Shown: in pieces, positions 23,919-33,357 of the stretch
Layout: each line of letters opens with the position of its first letter
Numbering within the stretch: position 1 is the stretch's first letter
DNA from: Sulfobacillus sp.
GTDB lineage: Bacteria; Bacillota; Sulfobacillia; Sulfobacillales; Sulfobacillaceae
DNA: 42,954 nucleotides
Direction: 5' to 3'
NCBI GenBank assembly: GCA_027309085.1
Contig: DAIDDL010000034.1
Coordinates: forward strand, 1-42,954
Notes under the pieces: generated by a model
What the model was told of the DNA's origin: nothing
The model's database searches: none
The model's input: the letters and a program-made list of their open reading frames with translations, nothing else
Position numbers and translations under genes: made by a program

Positions 23919-25214
23919 TCAATTGTCTTGCGGCCGGATCACAGAGGCCGCCCGCTGCGATTCCTGCAGATGCTCCGCGCGCGCCTGCTCGATATCCTGC
24001 AGTGTCAGAGCCATGGCCGTGTCCACATAGTCAAAAATGTCAATGCCGCGGAAAAAGAGACTGTTGTAAGCGTAGGCCAGCTCCTCGGGATTCTGGAACA
24101 GACCGATGAACTCCCCGATTTCCCGCTTCTTGGCGCGTTCCAGATCCGCTGCGGTCAAAGGCGCCTGCCCGAGGGCCTGGGTCAGTTTTTCCTCCAGCAG
24201 CTCCGGCTGCGGCGTCTCCCCGCCCAGGGCACTGAAGCCAAAGGTCGTGGACCCTCCATACCGGGCATAAAAACGGTCATTGATCAGCCCCTGGCCATAG
24301 AGATCCTGGAAGAGCGGAGAGCTTTTCCCGCACAGCATCTGCCACATCAGCCCGTAAGTGAGTTCCTGGCGGAGCAGTGCCGGGCCCGTAAGCCCAGTCC
24401 GCGCATCCTTGTAGCCCATCACAAAGAGAGGCATGGACACCACCATGGACTTCTCCACATGCTTCTCTTTCACCCCGGCAGGCTCAGGCGGGTATACCGG
24501 GACCACCGGTCCCTGGGCCCCGTACCCCTTCGGCTCCTGATTGCGCCGCACCTCGGCAATGATCTGCTGGGGGTCCACGTCCCCTATCACCAGGAGAATC
24601 ATATTGCTGGGATGGTAAAACGTGCGGTAGCACGTGTACAAGTCCTCGGGGGTGATGGTGCGGATGGATTCCACACTGCCGGCAATGTCGATGCGCACTG
24701 GGTGGTTCACATATAGCGCGCGCATCAGATTGGAATGCAGGCGGTCTCCAGGCATATCCAGGTACATCCGAATTTCCTGCTCAATGATGCCCTTTTCCTT
24801 GTTGACATTGGCCTCCGTAAAATACGGGCGCTGCACAAAGTCGAGCAGAGTCGTCAAATTTTCCATCACATGGCTTGTCGTCTGAAAGAGAAAAGTGGTG
24901 GAGGTGTAGTCGGTGTATGCGTTCGATGACGCTCCCAGCCGCGCAAAATCATCAAAAGCGTCTCCGCCCCCCTCTTTCTCGAACATTTTATGCTCTAAAA
25001 AGTGGGCAATGCCGTCCGGAACGGTCACGACCGCCTGCGTTTTCGGATCATGAAAAGCATTGTCAATGGATCCATAGCGGGTGGCAAACGTGGCAAAAGT
25101 CTTGTGAAATCCGGGGCGGGGAATGACTACCACCGTCAGCCCCGACGGCAGCACCGCCTGGATGCGGCGCTCCCCAATCTCTGTGTTCTCAAACGTTTGG
25201 GTCATCAGGCTCAC
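23919..25214 (-). CDS. ymfH: M16-family zinc peptidase, YmfH-like
   Basis: 431 residues. It has the inverted zinc motif HFLEH (HxxEH) in DGIAHFLEHKMFEKE at about residue 70 and the distal glutamate in KEKGIIEQEIRMYLDMPG, so it should be the active subunit. M16 proteins are processing peptidases; YmfH of Bacillus acts with YmfF, implicated in peptide or PqqF-like processing. The start GTG 25214 overlaps the stop of the partner gene (GTGA). Confidence 0.9.
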   Translation of the reverse strand: MSLMTQTFENTEIGERRIQAVLPSGLTVVVIPRPGFHKTFATFATRYGSIDNAFHDPKTQAVVTVPDGIAHFLEHKMFEKEGGGDAFDDFARLGASSNAYTDYTSTTFLFQTTSHVMENLTTLLDFVQRPYFTEANVNKEKGIIEQEIRMYLDMPGDRLHSNLMRALYVNHPVRIDIAGSVESIRTITPEDLYTCYRTFYHPSNMILLVIGDVDPQQIIAEVRRNQEPKGYGAQGPVVPVYPPEPAGVKEKHVEKSMVVSMPLFVMGYKDARTGLTGPALLRQELTYGLMWQMLCGKSSPLFQDLYGQGLINDRFYARYGGSTTFGFSALGGETPQPELLEEKLTQALGQAPLTAADLERAKKREIGEFIGLFQNPEELAYAYNSLFFRGIDIFDYVDTAMALTLQDIEQARAEHLQESQRAASVIRPQDN

Positions 25215-26518
25215 TGGACACTCTCCTTTCCCGCTGCATCCCCGTCTTCCGACTGGGTCAAAAAGAATATCGTGTCCAGGCTAACCATTTTGGCCACCGC
25301 TGTGACCTGATCCAGGGTGACTGCGCGCAGGGCTTGGATCAACCCGGACCCGGACAGGCCACCACCCATCAGAGTATGTTCCAACTGCCGCCCAATCATT
25401 TGACTGGCGCTGTCTTCCTCAGACAAAATGTCATTTTCGAAGGCCCGCAGGGTAAACTCCCACTCCTGGTCGCTAATGTCACCCTGCGCCATGGCGTCCA
25501 GCTGTTCGCCGATAATGCGCACCGCCGGGTCAAAATCCTCGAATTCTATTCCCGCCCCCACCAGCATCGAGCCGATGGCCGCGTCCAGCCGGGCATAGGC
25601 GTAATAGGCGAGAGATGCCCGCTCGCGCACATTGAGGAACAGTTTGGAGTGGGGGAATCCCCCTAAAATCCCTGCATACATCATGAGCGCAGGATAGCGG
25701 GCATCCGTCATAGTGATGCCCGTGTGGTACCCGATGTCGACCTTGCCCTGGCGGACATCCTGGCGCTCGATCAGCGTGCGGTTGTGAAAACGCTGGGTAT
25801 AGGGAACGATGGGCGCAATCCCGGCGGCCGTCTCCCCCTGGTAGCCCGACATAAACTTCCGCACCGCCTCAGGGTCCACATTTCCCACTGCGAACAGCAC
25901 AAAAGGTCGGGTTCGTCGCACCTGCCGGTAATATGCCAAAAGACTTTCCGGGGTAATCCGCTCTATATCCTCCGCCCGCCCCAGCTTCCTAAGGCCAAAC
26001 GGCCTCCCGTCCGCCATCTGCTCCACCAGACGGGTCAGGGCATACTGCCCTTTGTCATTGATGAGAGCCTGAATCTGCCGGCGCAGCAAATCTTTTTCCT
26101 GTTCCACCACCGGGGCGCGGAACCCCTCGCCCTCCGTGAGGGGTTGGTCGAGAACTTCCTGGAGAAATTCCAGGCCCAGCGCCAGAGTGTCAGGATGGCC
26201 CGGCAGGTATTGCCCACTGACAATTTCCAGATGGAAAGACAGCAGCTGCTTGTCGCCAATCTTACCCACATCGGCCCGGAATGCTGCTCCGTACAGTGAT
26301 TCCAGCGTCTGTTCCATAATTTGAAACGTCGGCCACTTTTTGGTTCCCCGCTGCATGACATGAGGAAGCAGCGCCCCTAGCGCGGCTTCCTCCTGGCTCA
26401 GCTGGTTAATCCAGAACGCGTGCAGTGTGATGGTCTTGAAACGGTTGGTAGGGAAACAATACCACCCCGTGCCGTGATGCATTTCTCCCACAAACTCTGA
26501 TTCCTCCGCAATGGACAA
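25211..26518 (-). CDS. ymfF: M16-family peptidase-like protein, YmfF-like, lacking the zinc motif
   Basis: About 435 residues, same family as its downstream neighbour. The position of HxxEH is not conserved (LGALLPHVMQRGTKKWPT), so it is probably a non-catalytic partner that forms half of the chamber. Start: TTG 26518 lies eight bases after AAAGGAG. The frame can be read from 26578, but that would place the start inside a terminator-like hairpin. Four-base overlap with ymfH. Confidence 0.87.
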   Translation of the reverse strand: MSIAEESEFVGEMHHGTGWYCFPTNRFKTITLHAFWINQLSQEEAALGALLPHVMQRGTKKWPTFQIMEQTLESLYGAAFRADVGKIGDKQLLSFHLEIVSGQYLPGHPDTLALGLEFLQEVLDQPLTEGEGFRAPVVEQEKDLLRRQIQALINDKGQYALTRLVEQMADGRPFGLRKLGRAEDIERITPESLLAYYRQVRRTRPFVLFAVGNVDPEAVRKFMSGYQGETAAGIAPIVPYTQRFHNRTLIERQDVRQGKVDIGYHTGITMTDARYPALMMYAGILGGFPHSKLFLNVRERASLAYYAYARLDAAIGSMLVGAGIEFEDFDPAVRIIGEQLDAMAQGDISDQEWEFTLRAFENDILSEEDSASQMIGRQLEHTLMGGGLSGSGLIQALRAVTLDQVTAVAKMVSLDTIFFLTQSEDGDAAGKESVQ

Positions 26519-26555
26519 ACAGTCCACTCCTTTCGTGCTGATACCATAAGAATAG

Positions 26556-26589
26556 CCTGAAAGCCCATGAAATATCACGGGCTTTCAGG
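26556..26589 (-). terminator. Terminator-like hairpin after ftsH
   Basis: An 11-bp perfect stem CCTGAAAGCCC / GGGCTTTCAGG with a 12-base loop lies between the ftsH stop and ymfF start. The following TATTCTTAT is only moderately T-rich, so termination may be partial. Confidence 0.55.
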
Positions 26590-26599
26590 GTTGTCCCGA

Positions 26600-28414
26600 C
26601 TAAATGGCGACTTCGCGTCCCTTGACAATGGACTGCAGTTCATCCGACAGCAGCGTCTCTTTTTCCATGAGGGTCAGCGCAAGGCGGTTGAGCGTCATGC
26701 GGTGGGTCATCAGAATGTGCTTCGCCCGCTGGTACTGCTCCATCACCGTCTGCTGCACCTCGCGGTCGATGGCTGAGGCGACGTCCTCCCCATAATCGCG
26801 GTCGCGCCCAATGTCCCGGCCCAGAAACACCTGGTCCTGTTTCTCCCCATATGTCATGGGGCCCAGTTCATCGGACATGCCATATTCGGTAATCATCTGC
26901 CTCACCATCGACGTCGATTTCTCCAAGTCGTTTTGCGCTCCGGTGGAGATTTCGCCAAAAACCAGCTCTTCAGCGGCCCGGCCGCCCAAAGCCATGGCAA
27001 CCTGGTCCAGAATCTGGGACTTCGTGACCAGGTAGCGGTCTTCATCCGGCAAGGGCAGCGTGTAGCCCATGGCCATTCCCCGGGGAATGATGGTCACTTT
27101 GTGCACGGGGTCGCCGTGAGGCACCAGCATCCCGACTAGGGTATGCCCGGACTCATGAAAGGCCACCGCCTTCTTTTCCTTCTCGCTGATAATGCGGCTC
27201 TTCTTTTGGGGTCCAGCCATAATGCGCTCGGCGGCCTCTTCGAAGTCGTTCATGTGAATCGTGCGCTCGCGGCCGCGGGCCGCGAGCAGCGCCGCCTCAT
27301 TAGACAAATTCGCCAGGTCCGCCCCGGTGTAGCCGGGGGTCCTCTTGGCGATCACGCCGAGGTTGACATCGTCCGCCAAGGGCTTGCCCCGGGTATGCAC
27401 CTTCAAAATCGCTTCGCGTCCGCGCACATCCGGCCGGTGGATGATAACCTGGCGGTCAAAGCGTCCGGGACGGAGCAGCGCTGGGTCCAGCACGTCCGGG
27501 CGGTTGGTGGCGGCGACGACAATAATTCCCTCGTTAATTCCGAAACCGTCCATTTCCACAAGCAGCTGGTTCAGAGTCTGCTCGCGCTCGTCATGGCCGC
27601 CGCCGTAGCCAGCGCCGCGCATCCGGCCCACCGCGTCAATCTCGTCGATAAAGAGGATGCAGGGCGCGCTCTTCTTGGCCTGGTCAAACATGTCCCGAAC
27701 CCGCGATGCCCCGACCCCGACAAACATTTCCACGAAAGCCGAGCCGCTTTCGGAAAAGAAGGGCACACCGGCTTCCCCGGCCACTGCCTTCGCCAGCAGG
27801 GTTTTGCCGGTGCCCGGAGCCCCCGACAGCAAAATCCCCTTAGGAATCCTGGCACCCAATTCCAGGTACTTTTTGGGGTAGCGCAGGAAATCGACGACTT
27901 CCTGCAGTTCCTGCTTCTCTTCCTCCACGCCGGCCACGTCCGCAAACGTGACCCGGTTATGATCATCCGTATGCAGCTTGGCCCGGGATTTGCCAAACTG
28001 CATGACCCGGTTGCCGCCTCCTTGCGTCTGGCTGAAAAAGAAATACAGCATAAACACAATCAGCAAGAGGGGCAGGATATTGCCCACCAGGCTCAGCCAG
28101 AATGAGGTTGTGGCCGGCTTCATGATATCCACCGCCACATGCTCACCGGTGAGGGTGTTCGACAGAGAGGACGTGCCTCCCGTGGGATACGTGGTCTGAA
28201 ACTTCTTTCCGGTGCTGGTCGTCGCGTAGACCACATGAGTTTGGGGATCCACGCGGACACGGCTCACCTGCCCGCTATGGGCCATGGACATCAGACGGCT
28301 GTATGATTCCTGTGTCGTTGTTGACGATTGTCCGCTCATCAATTCCCACAACGTGACAATGAAGAGCACTGCCAGAACAATGGTCAGTCCTCCCCTAAGC
28401 CATCGATTCGTCAA
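26600..28414 (-). CDS. ftsH: ATP-dependent zinc metalloprotease FtsH
   Basis: Membrane-bound AAA protease that removes misfolded and regulatory membrane proteins. About 604 residues. Two membrane helices ([19 protein letters not shown] near the N-terminus, [15 protein letters not shown] at about 110-125) flank an extracytoplasmic domain. The AAA domain has [15 protein letters not shown] (Walker A), [11 protein letters not shown] (Walker B), and [20 protein letters not shown] (SRH). The protease domain has the zinc site HESGH. The start chosen is TTG 28414 with AGAGGAGG seven bases upstream. ATG 28465 would lie only about two bases after the predicted transcription start. Confidence 0.95.
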   Translation of the reverse strand: MTNRWLRGGLTIVLAVLFIVTLWELMSGQSSTTTQESYSRLMSMAHSGQVSRVRVDPQTHVVYATTSTGKKFQTTYPTGGTSSLSNTLTGEHVAVDIMKPATTSFWLSLVGNILPLLLIVFMLYFFFSQTQGGGNRVMQFGKSRAKLHTDDHNRVTFADVAGVEEEKQELQEVVDFLRYPKKYLELGARIPKGILLSGAPGTGKTLLAKAVAGEAGVPFFSESGSAFVEMFVGVGASRVRDMFDQAKKSAPCILFIDEIDAVGRMRGAGYGGGHDEREQTLNQLLVEMDGFGINEGIIVVAATNRPDVLDPALLRPGRFDRQVIIHRPDVRGREAILKVHTRGKPLADDVNLGVIAKRTPGYTGADLANLSNEAALLAARGRERTIHMNDFEEAAERIMAGPQKKSRIISEKEKKAVAFHESGHTLVGMLVPHGDPVHKVTIIPRGMAMGYTLPLPDEDRYLVTKSQILDQVAMALGGRAAEELVFGEISTGAQNDLEKSTSMVRQMITEYGMSDELGPMTYGEKQDQVFLGRDIGRDRDYGEDVASAIDREVQQTVMEQYQRAKHILMTHRMTLNRLALTLMEKETLLSDELQSIVKGREVAI

Positions 28415-28473
28415 GAAACGGCCTCCTCTCGCACTTTTGCGCCGCAAGCGGCGTGCATGGGCCAAGTTGCGTT

Positions 28474-28492
28474 ATTATACCACAATATTATA
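28474..28492 (-). promoter_or_regulatory. Tandem TATAAT boxes upstream of ftsH
   Basis: Two TATAAT sequences on the minus strand (28487-28492 and 28474-28479), 13 bases apart, in an AT-rich gap after tilS. No clear -35 box. Confidence 0.45.
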
Positions 28493-29861
28493 TTCCTTCT
28501 GATGCCGGGAAATCCCGCGTGAAATACTGAATCCGCACGCAAGGCGCCTGAATTTCGCACCGCACCGATTCAGCCACGGCCAGCCCCACCACGGCCAGCA
28601 CCCGGCTGTTATCATTCTGGTCGACAATCACCGGCCACTGGCGGCGGCGGGCTCCGGAAATTTTCTTGTCCACAAAAATATCCTGCAGTTTTTTGTGATG
28701 CCCCGCCATGCCTGCCGGTTCCATACGGTCTCCAACACGCCAGGGTCTAACCGCCAGAGCCTGCCCGTTTTCCAGGCAAATATGGGAAGTCCCGGGCTCG
28801 GGCCCATAAAACAGGCCGGGGGTCACCACCAGGCGGTCTTGGCTCCCCAGCAGGACCTCCCCGGACCTGGGCAGCATCTCTTTAGCTGTCCAGGTTTTGG
28901 CCGCATCACGCTCTGGCTGGCCCACAAGCCACCCCCCGGCGGCGTCGCGGCTCACCTGCACGCCGCCAGGCCAGCTGGCGTAGCCAAGGCGGGCCTGGCG
29001 GATGTGGCGGCGGTCCACGCGCAGGCCATGGGCCTGCGCAATCTGCTGCAGGATGTCGGCTTGCACGGCGGGCAGCAGAGTGGAAAACTCCTTGGGCATC
29101 CGGACCACGTCCGCATCCAGACTGACCGCCCAGTCCTCAACAAATTGCGCAGACTGGCGGCGGATCACCGCGTATTCTTCCCCAGCCCGAACCGCCAGGG
29201 ACGCCAGGGCTTCCTCCACCCGGGGATTGAACCGCTGGCGCAACAGGGGCAGGAGCTCCCAGCGGATGCGGTTGCGCAGCCAGTAAGGATCCCGGTTGGT
29301 GGGGTCCTCGCGCCACGGCACACCCTTCGTCTCAAGATATTCCCTGAGTTCCCCCGGGGTATAGGACAGCAGCGGGCGCACCACGTCCCCCGCCCGCTCG
29401 CGCATGCCTTGAATCCCCTGAATGCCCGTTCCGGCAATGATGCGCATCAACACCGTCTCCGCCTGGTCGCGCTGGTGATGGGCAACCGCAATCAAGGCGT
29501 CGGAGGCCGAATGCCGGCAGTACTCGCGCAACGCGCTGTAGCGTTCGCGCCGCGCCGCCATTTCCCATGACTCCCCCCGGCGGCGTGCGATGCGCAGCGT
29601 TTTCACCTCCACCCCCATATTCAGGCGCTCATCCAGCACCCGCACCACCCACGCGGCGTCACCGGCTGACTCCGGCCGCAGGCCGTGGTCCACATGCACC
29701 GGCAGGATCGTCACCGGCCACTCGGCATTGACCTGCGCCAACAGGAAAATCAGCGCCATCGAATCCGCCCCGCCGCTGACCCCGACCACCAACGTGGAAC
29801 CCGGCTGCCAGAGCCTGCGCGCGGTCTCCAGAAATCTCTTCTCTAGGGTCTCCCCACCCAT
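28488..29861 (-). CDS. tilS: tRNA(Ile)-lysidine synthetase
   Basis: Converts C34 of the tRNA-Ile2 CAU anticodon to lysidine; essential for AUA decoding. 457 residues. PP-loop STLVVGVSGGADSMALIF (about 22-39), then VHVDHGLRPESAGDAAWV, VAHHQRDQAETVLMRIIAGTGIQG, and RNRIRWELLPLLRQRFNP. The C-terminal TilS domain is present (RPWRVGDRMEPAGMAGHHKKLQDIF followed by KKISGARRRQWPVIVD). It sits between spoIIE and ftsH as in Bacillus, but the hpt gene usually between tilS and ftsH is absent: the gap to ftsH is under 80 bases. Confidence 0.94.
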   Translation of the reverse strand: MGGETLEKRFLETARRLWQPGSTLVVGVSGGADSMALIFLLAQVNAEWPVTILPVHVDHGLRPESAGDAAWVVRVLDERLNMGVEVKTLRIARRRGESWEMAARRERYSALREYCRHSASDALIAVAHHQRDQAETVLMRIIAGTGIQGIQGMRERAGDVVRPLLSYTPGELREYLETKGVPWREDPTNRDPYWLRNRIRWELLPLLRQRFNPRVEEALASLAVRAGEEYAVIRRQSAQFVEDWAVSLDADVVRMPKEFSTLLPAVQADILQQIAQAHGLRVDRRHIRQARLGYASWPGGVQVSRDAAGGWLVGQPERDAAKTWTAKEMLPRSGEVLLGSQDRLVVTPGLFYGPEPGTSHICLENGQALAVRPWRVGDRMEPAGMAGHHKKLQDIFVDKKISGARRRQWPVIVDQNDNSRVLAVVGLAVAESVRCEIQAPCVRIQYFTRDFPASEGI

Positions 29862-30016
29862 ATATCCGTATCCCCACGTGATTTGGCATACTCTGCAAAT
29901 TCATGATATACAACGGCCGTTCAGTAGTCTATCCATTCTGTCTGTGATTAGAGCGCCACATGACGGCACCGGTGATTTTTCCGCCTTGTCCCCCACCGGT
30001 TGCAGGGCTCCGCGGT
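29862..30016. other. tilS-spoIIE spacer
   Basis: 155 bases, no gene. It holds two CACCGGTG/CCACCGGTT repeats around 29967-30000 with inverted complementarity, a possible spoIIE 3' hairpin, but no T run. Confidence 0.3.
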
Positions 30017-32173
30017 TCAGCGCCGGGAGGCCTTGATGGGCTGGGGAGTGATCCGCTGCCACTCCCCAAGGGGCTGCCCGTGAGCCGGCGCCGCTGCCTT
30101 CTTCCCGTGCGCTTGAATCTGGACCACCATCACGGCGGCATCGTCGCGCCCGTCTTGATCGTGTCCCAGCATATAGCTCAAAATCATTTCCGCCATGACC
30201 TGGGGTTCTGCGCTCGGCATTTCCTGCAAAAATTTGGCCAGAGTTTCTTCCGCGTGCGGGTCGGAGATTTCAAGAGCCCCGTCCGTGACCATCACCAGCA
30301 CATCACCCGGATCCATCGTATGGTACACCGGCTCCACTTGCACTTCTTGCAAAATTCCCACAGGCAGCGCGTGCGAGCGGATGATCTCCACGTGGCGGTT
30401 CCGGCACAGAAAAGTAGGCGCCGCCGCAACTTTGACGATTTCGGCTCCCCTCCCCGCCCGGTCTACCAGCAGAAGGTCCAATGTGGCAAAATGGTCTTCC
30501 ACTGACCTCAGCAGCAACGTGGTGTTCACTGCGCGGACCGCCAGCATCTGATTGAACCCCGCCCGCAGCAGCTGTTCCAGCAGGGCCACGGCGGTACCGC
30601 TCTCCCATGCGGCGCGGGGACCCACTCCCATGCCGTCAGAGAGCGCAAACACAACCCGCTCCCGGGACAGCTCGCACACCAGTTCGCTGTCGCCCGTGAC
30701 CACCCCTCCGCGCCGCGGCCGCTTGGCAACGCCGGCCCGGCAGTCCAGGGCAGGCTGGGTCTTCTTGACGCTTTCTTTAGGCCCTGTGTCCATGGCCAGA
30801 TCCTGGGCCATTTCTTTGATCAGGGAGGCCAGCCCATCAAGCTGGCGCTCGGCCAGCGCCCTCGATTCTTTCACCCGCAGCCGGAAGTGCGCCCGCTCCC
30901 GCTCTTTGCCCAAAGCCAGGTTCGCCGCCTGCACAACGGCTTCGGGCCTGATGCAGCGTTTTTGAAGGTCCCGGCTCAAATCGGACACCGTCAGCAGGTC
31001 GTCAGACCCTGGCGCCGTCAGATCCAGAATGCCGCGATATGACCGGTAAAATTCATCTTCCCAACAGGAACGGTAGAGAGAGCACTTGCGGCAGACTTGC
31101 GCTACCACCGACTCCACTAGATTGGTGTCCGGACCGGGATCCGCCTCTTCGATCTGAAAGGCGCGGGCCATCTCCTTCATCACTTCCGCAATCTGTTCCA
31201 TCCGCGCAGGCAGAAGGTCGGGCCGCTCTCCCGTGACCAGCACGCGGACCCAGGTTCTAGCCTCCTCCACGAAGGATCCCGGCACAGCCTGGAAAAGCAC
31301 ACTGGCCGTGCCTAAAGACACCCACAGCACGGTCATTTCCTGGGGCAGGCGCACCAAGACCGCGTACAGCACAATCCCTGCCATCAGTCCCACCGGCGCC
31401 AGCCGCCACTGCCGGGAAGCCAGAATCCCCGCCAGAAATCCCCCGGCCACAAGGATCCCGAGACCGCCGCCAGGACCCGTGCCCCGGACGGCTAAAGTAA
31501 AACCCAAAGTCGCGCCGGCCACCGCCCCTCCGGCTGGGCCATTGAGCACGGCCGCTCCCAGAATCAGCAGGCCACCCACGACTAAGCTCGGAGCAAAAGG
31601 GCCAAACTGCCAGCCCTCCAGTCCGGCAATCAGCGAGCCCGTCGCCGCCAAGCCAATGACCAGAGTCGCCTGATTTCCCTGGCCCGTGTCCAGCACCTGG
31701 ATTTGCCGCACGGCCGCCCAGTAGAGCAAGAGAGCCCCGACACCGACCAGTCCCGCTATAATCAGCTCAAATCCGCTGACCCCCCTCCCCGCGAGGTAGA
31801 GTCCTCCGGAGCCCAAGGCCACCAGCGGCCACCGCATCCATTCCCGGCCGGCCCGGTGCCACGGCACCGGGATTGCGAGCGCCATGCCGCAGATCACGAG
31901 GCCCGAAATCCAGTTGATGCCCAGGACTGTCCCCGCCAGCCCGCCCAGCAGCACCGCCCCAAATACGTAACGCCACCGGGGCCATACCAGCACCAGCACA
32001 ATCCATAAGAACGGCGCCGCCCGGTGAAAGATCATCGCCTGTCCCAGGACCAACCCTACCAGCGCCATCACGACCCGAGCCTTGCGCCTTGCGCCCTTTC
32101 CGGTCTCCTGAACGTCTGGCGCCGGTTCTTTTGTCCCCATCGCCGGCATATTCATTGATAAGGTTCCCGCCAT
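30017..32173 (-). CDS. spoIIE: Stage II sporulation protein E (PP2C-type serine phosphatase)
   Basis: Dephosphorylates SpoIIAA to activate sigma-F in the forespore and associates with FtsZ at the polar septum. 718 residues, shorter than the about 830 of B. subtilis. About ten membrane helices fill residues 35-300. A linker with the SpoIIE cysteine motif CRKCSLYRSCWEDEFYRSY (about 370-390) follows. The PP2C domain covers about 500-700: FALSDGMGVGPRAAWES with metal-binding Asp, DLLLVDRAG, VMVTDGALE and DGRDDAAVMVVQ. Strong ribosome binding site (GGGAGG). A Spo0A-box-like sequence lies about 95 bases upstream of the start. Confidence 0.94.
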   Translation of the reverse strand: MAGTLSMNMPAMGTKEPAPDVQETGKGARRKARVVMALVGLVLGQAMIFHRAAPFLWIVLVLVWPRWRYVFGAVLLGGLAGTVLGINWISGLVICGMALAIPVPWHRAGREWMRWPLVALGSGGLYLAGRGVSGFELIIAGLVGVGALLLYWAAVRQIQVLDTGQGNQATLVIGLAATGSLIAGLEGWQFGPFAPSLVVGGLLILGAAVLNGPAGGAVAGATLGFTLAVRGTGPGGGLGILVAGGFLAGILASRQWRLAPVGLMAGIVLYAVLVRLPQEMTVLWVSLGTASVLFQAVPGSFVEEARTWVRVLVTGERPDLLPARMEQIAEVMKEMARAFQIEEADPGPDTNLVESVVAQVCRKCSLYRSCWEDEFYRSYRGILDLTAPGSDDLLTVSDLSRDLQKRCIRPEAVVQAANLALGKERERAHFRLRVKESRALAERQLDGLASLIKEMAQDLAMDTGPKESVKKTQPALDCRAGVAKRPRRGGVVTGDSELVCELSRERVVFALSDGMGVGPRAAWESGTAVALLEQLLRAGFNQMLAVRAVNTTLLLRSVEDHFATLDLLLVDRAGRGAEIVKVAAAPTFLCRNRHVEIIRSHALPVGILQEVQVEPVYHTMDPGDVLVMVTDGALEISDPHAEETLAKFLQEMPSAEPQVMAEMILSYMLGHDQDGRDDAAVMVVQIQAHGKKAAAPAHGQPLGEWQRITPQPIKASRR

Positions 32174-32234
32174 CTGGTGTTCCTCCCTCTTTACAGTTCA
32201 TTTGGAACCATAACAGAAGACAAGAGGCACAATC

Positions 32235-32259
32235 TGGAATTTACTGCCATTTAATTCCA
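32235..32259. promoter_or_regulatory. Interrupted palindrome upstream of spoIIE
   Basis: TGGAATT (32235-32241) and AATTCCA (32253-32259), 7-bp arms with 11-base spacer, in the spoIIE promoter region. A second palindrome TCCCAA-AA-TTGGGA lies at 32288-32301. Candidate operators. Confidence 0.35.
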
Positions 32260-32263
32260 ATAG

Positions 32264-32276
32264 TTTCTCGACACAA
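32264..32276 (-). promoter_or_regulatory. Candidate Spo0A box of spoIIE
   Basis: Minus strand TTGTGTCGAGAAA resembles the 0A box TTGTCGAA/TGNCGAA with one mismatch. spoIIE is a direct Spo0A target in Bacillus, so the placement is sensible. Confidence 0.4.
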
Positions 32277-32319
32277 TGGGAACCAAATCCCAAAATTGGG
32301 ACACCCTCTCCCGGGCATG

Positions 32320-32350
32320 AAAAAACCCCCTCACACCCTAAGTGAGGAGG
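32320..32350 (-). terminator. Intrinsic terminator after galU
   Basis: Minus strand stem CCTCCTCAC / GTGAGGGGG with a TTAGGGT loop and six T. It separates galU from spoIIE transcription. Confidence 0.85.
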
Positions 32351-32387
32351 GCCGGAAAAACGGAAGAGCCTCTGTCAGATCTCCCGC

Positions 32388-33293
32388 CTATTTTATAGAG
32401 GAGTTCGAAACGGCGCTCAGCTGGTCCACCAGAGAACGCAGGTAGGCCGTCACATCATCTCTCAGGTCGTCCCGGTCCAATGCCGCCTCAATCGTCGCCT
32501 TGATGAATCCCAGCTTCTCCCCCACGTCAAACCGCTTGCCCTCATAGGCGACGGCGATTAGCCGGCCTTGGCGCGCTATCACGTCGAGTGCGTCGGTGAG
32601 CTGAATCTCTCCTCCGGCTCCGGGTTTGATGCCTTCCAGCACCGCAAAGATGCCGGGGTCGAGAACATAGCGTCCCATAATCGCCAGAGGGTTTTCCGGC
32701 GCCTTGTCAAACGGCGGCTTTTCCACCAGGTGGGAAACATGAAACGCGCGCCCGTCCACCGCCCACTTGCCATAGACAATGCCGTAGCGGCTGGCCTCTT
32801 CGCGCGCTACCGGCTGCACTGCCACGACAGACAAACCGGGCTTCCAGTGGTCAATCAACTGCTTGAGAACCGGGGGGTGGCCCTGCATGACGTCGTCACC
32901 CAGCAAGACAGCAAACGGCTCGTGACCCACGTGGCGGCGGGCGGAGAGGACCGCGTGCCCCAGGCCCAGCGGCTCTTTTTGTCGAATAAAATGCAGGTCT
33001 GCGAGACGGGAGACATTCATCACCACTTCCAGCAAATCGGTCTTGCCGCGGCTCCGCAAATATTGCTCAAGCTCGGGAGTTCTGTCAAAATGATCTTCAA
33101 TACTGCCTTTATCTCGTCCGATCACCACCAGCATATCATCAATGCCGGACGCCACGGCCTCTTCCACAATATATTGAATCGTAGGCTTGTCGATTAGCGA
33201 AAGCATTTCTTTCGGCTGTGCTTTGGTGGCCGGGAGAAACCGGGTCCCTAAACCCGCGGCGGGAATCACTGCCTTTTTTACATTCTCGTTCAT
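32388..33293 (-). CDS. galU: UTP-glucose-1-phosphate uridylyltransferase
   Basis: Makes UDP-glucose for cell envelope and exopolysaccharide synthesis. 301 residues, normal. Motifs: AVIPAAGLGTRFLPATKAQPKEML with the nucleotide-binding loop and catalytic lysine, PTIQYIVEEAVASGID, FIRQKEPLGLGHAVLSA, VLLGDDVMQG, VSHLVEKPPFDKAP and GEIQLTDALD. Ribosome binding site AGGAAAGG. It lies downstream of a mannose-1-phosphate guanylyltransferase gene, spaced 64 bases, suggesting a nucleotide-sugar unit. Confidence 0.95.
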   Translation of the reverse strand: MNENVKKAVIPAAGLGTRFLPATKAQPKEMLSLIDKPTIQYIVEEAVASGIDDMLVVIGRDKGSIEDHFDRTPELEQYLRSRGKTDLLEVVMNVSRLADLHFIRQKEPLGLGHAVLSARRHVGHEPFAVLLGDDVMQGHPPVLKQLIDHWKPGLSVVAVQPVAREEASRYGIVYGKWAVDGRAFHVSHLVEKPPFDKAPENPLAIMGRYVLDPGIFAVLEGIKPGAGGEIQLTDALDVIARQGRLIAVAYEGKRFDVGEKLGFIKATIEAALDRDDLRDDVTAYLRSLVDQLSAVSNSSIK

Positions 33294-33357
33294 AGCCTTT
33301 CCTGCCTTTCGTCTCAGAATGTGCCCGGTCTATTCCCCCGGGGGCGGCGGGGCTGCC

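Noticed and set aside
27143-28105. 320-codon + strand frame opposite ftsH
   Set aside because: Exactly antisense to the AAA and protease domains of ftsH.
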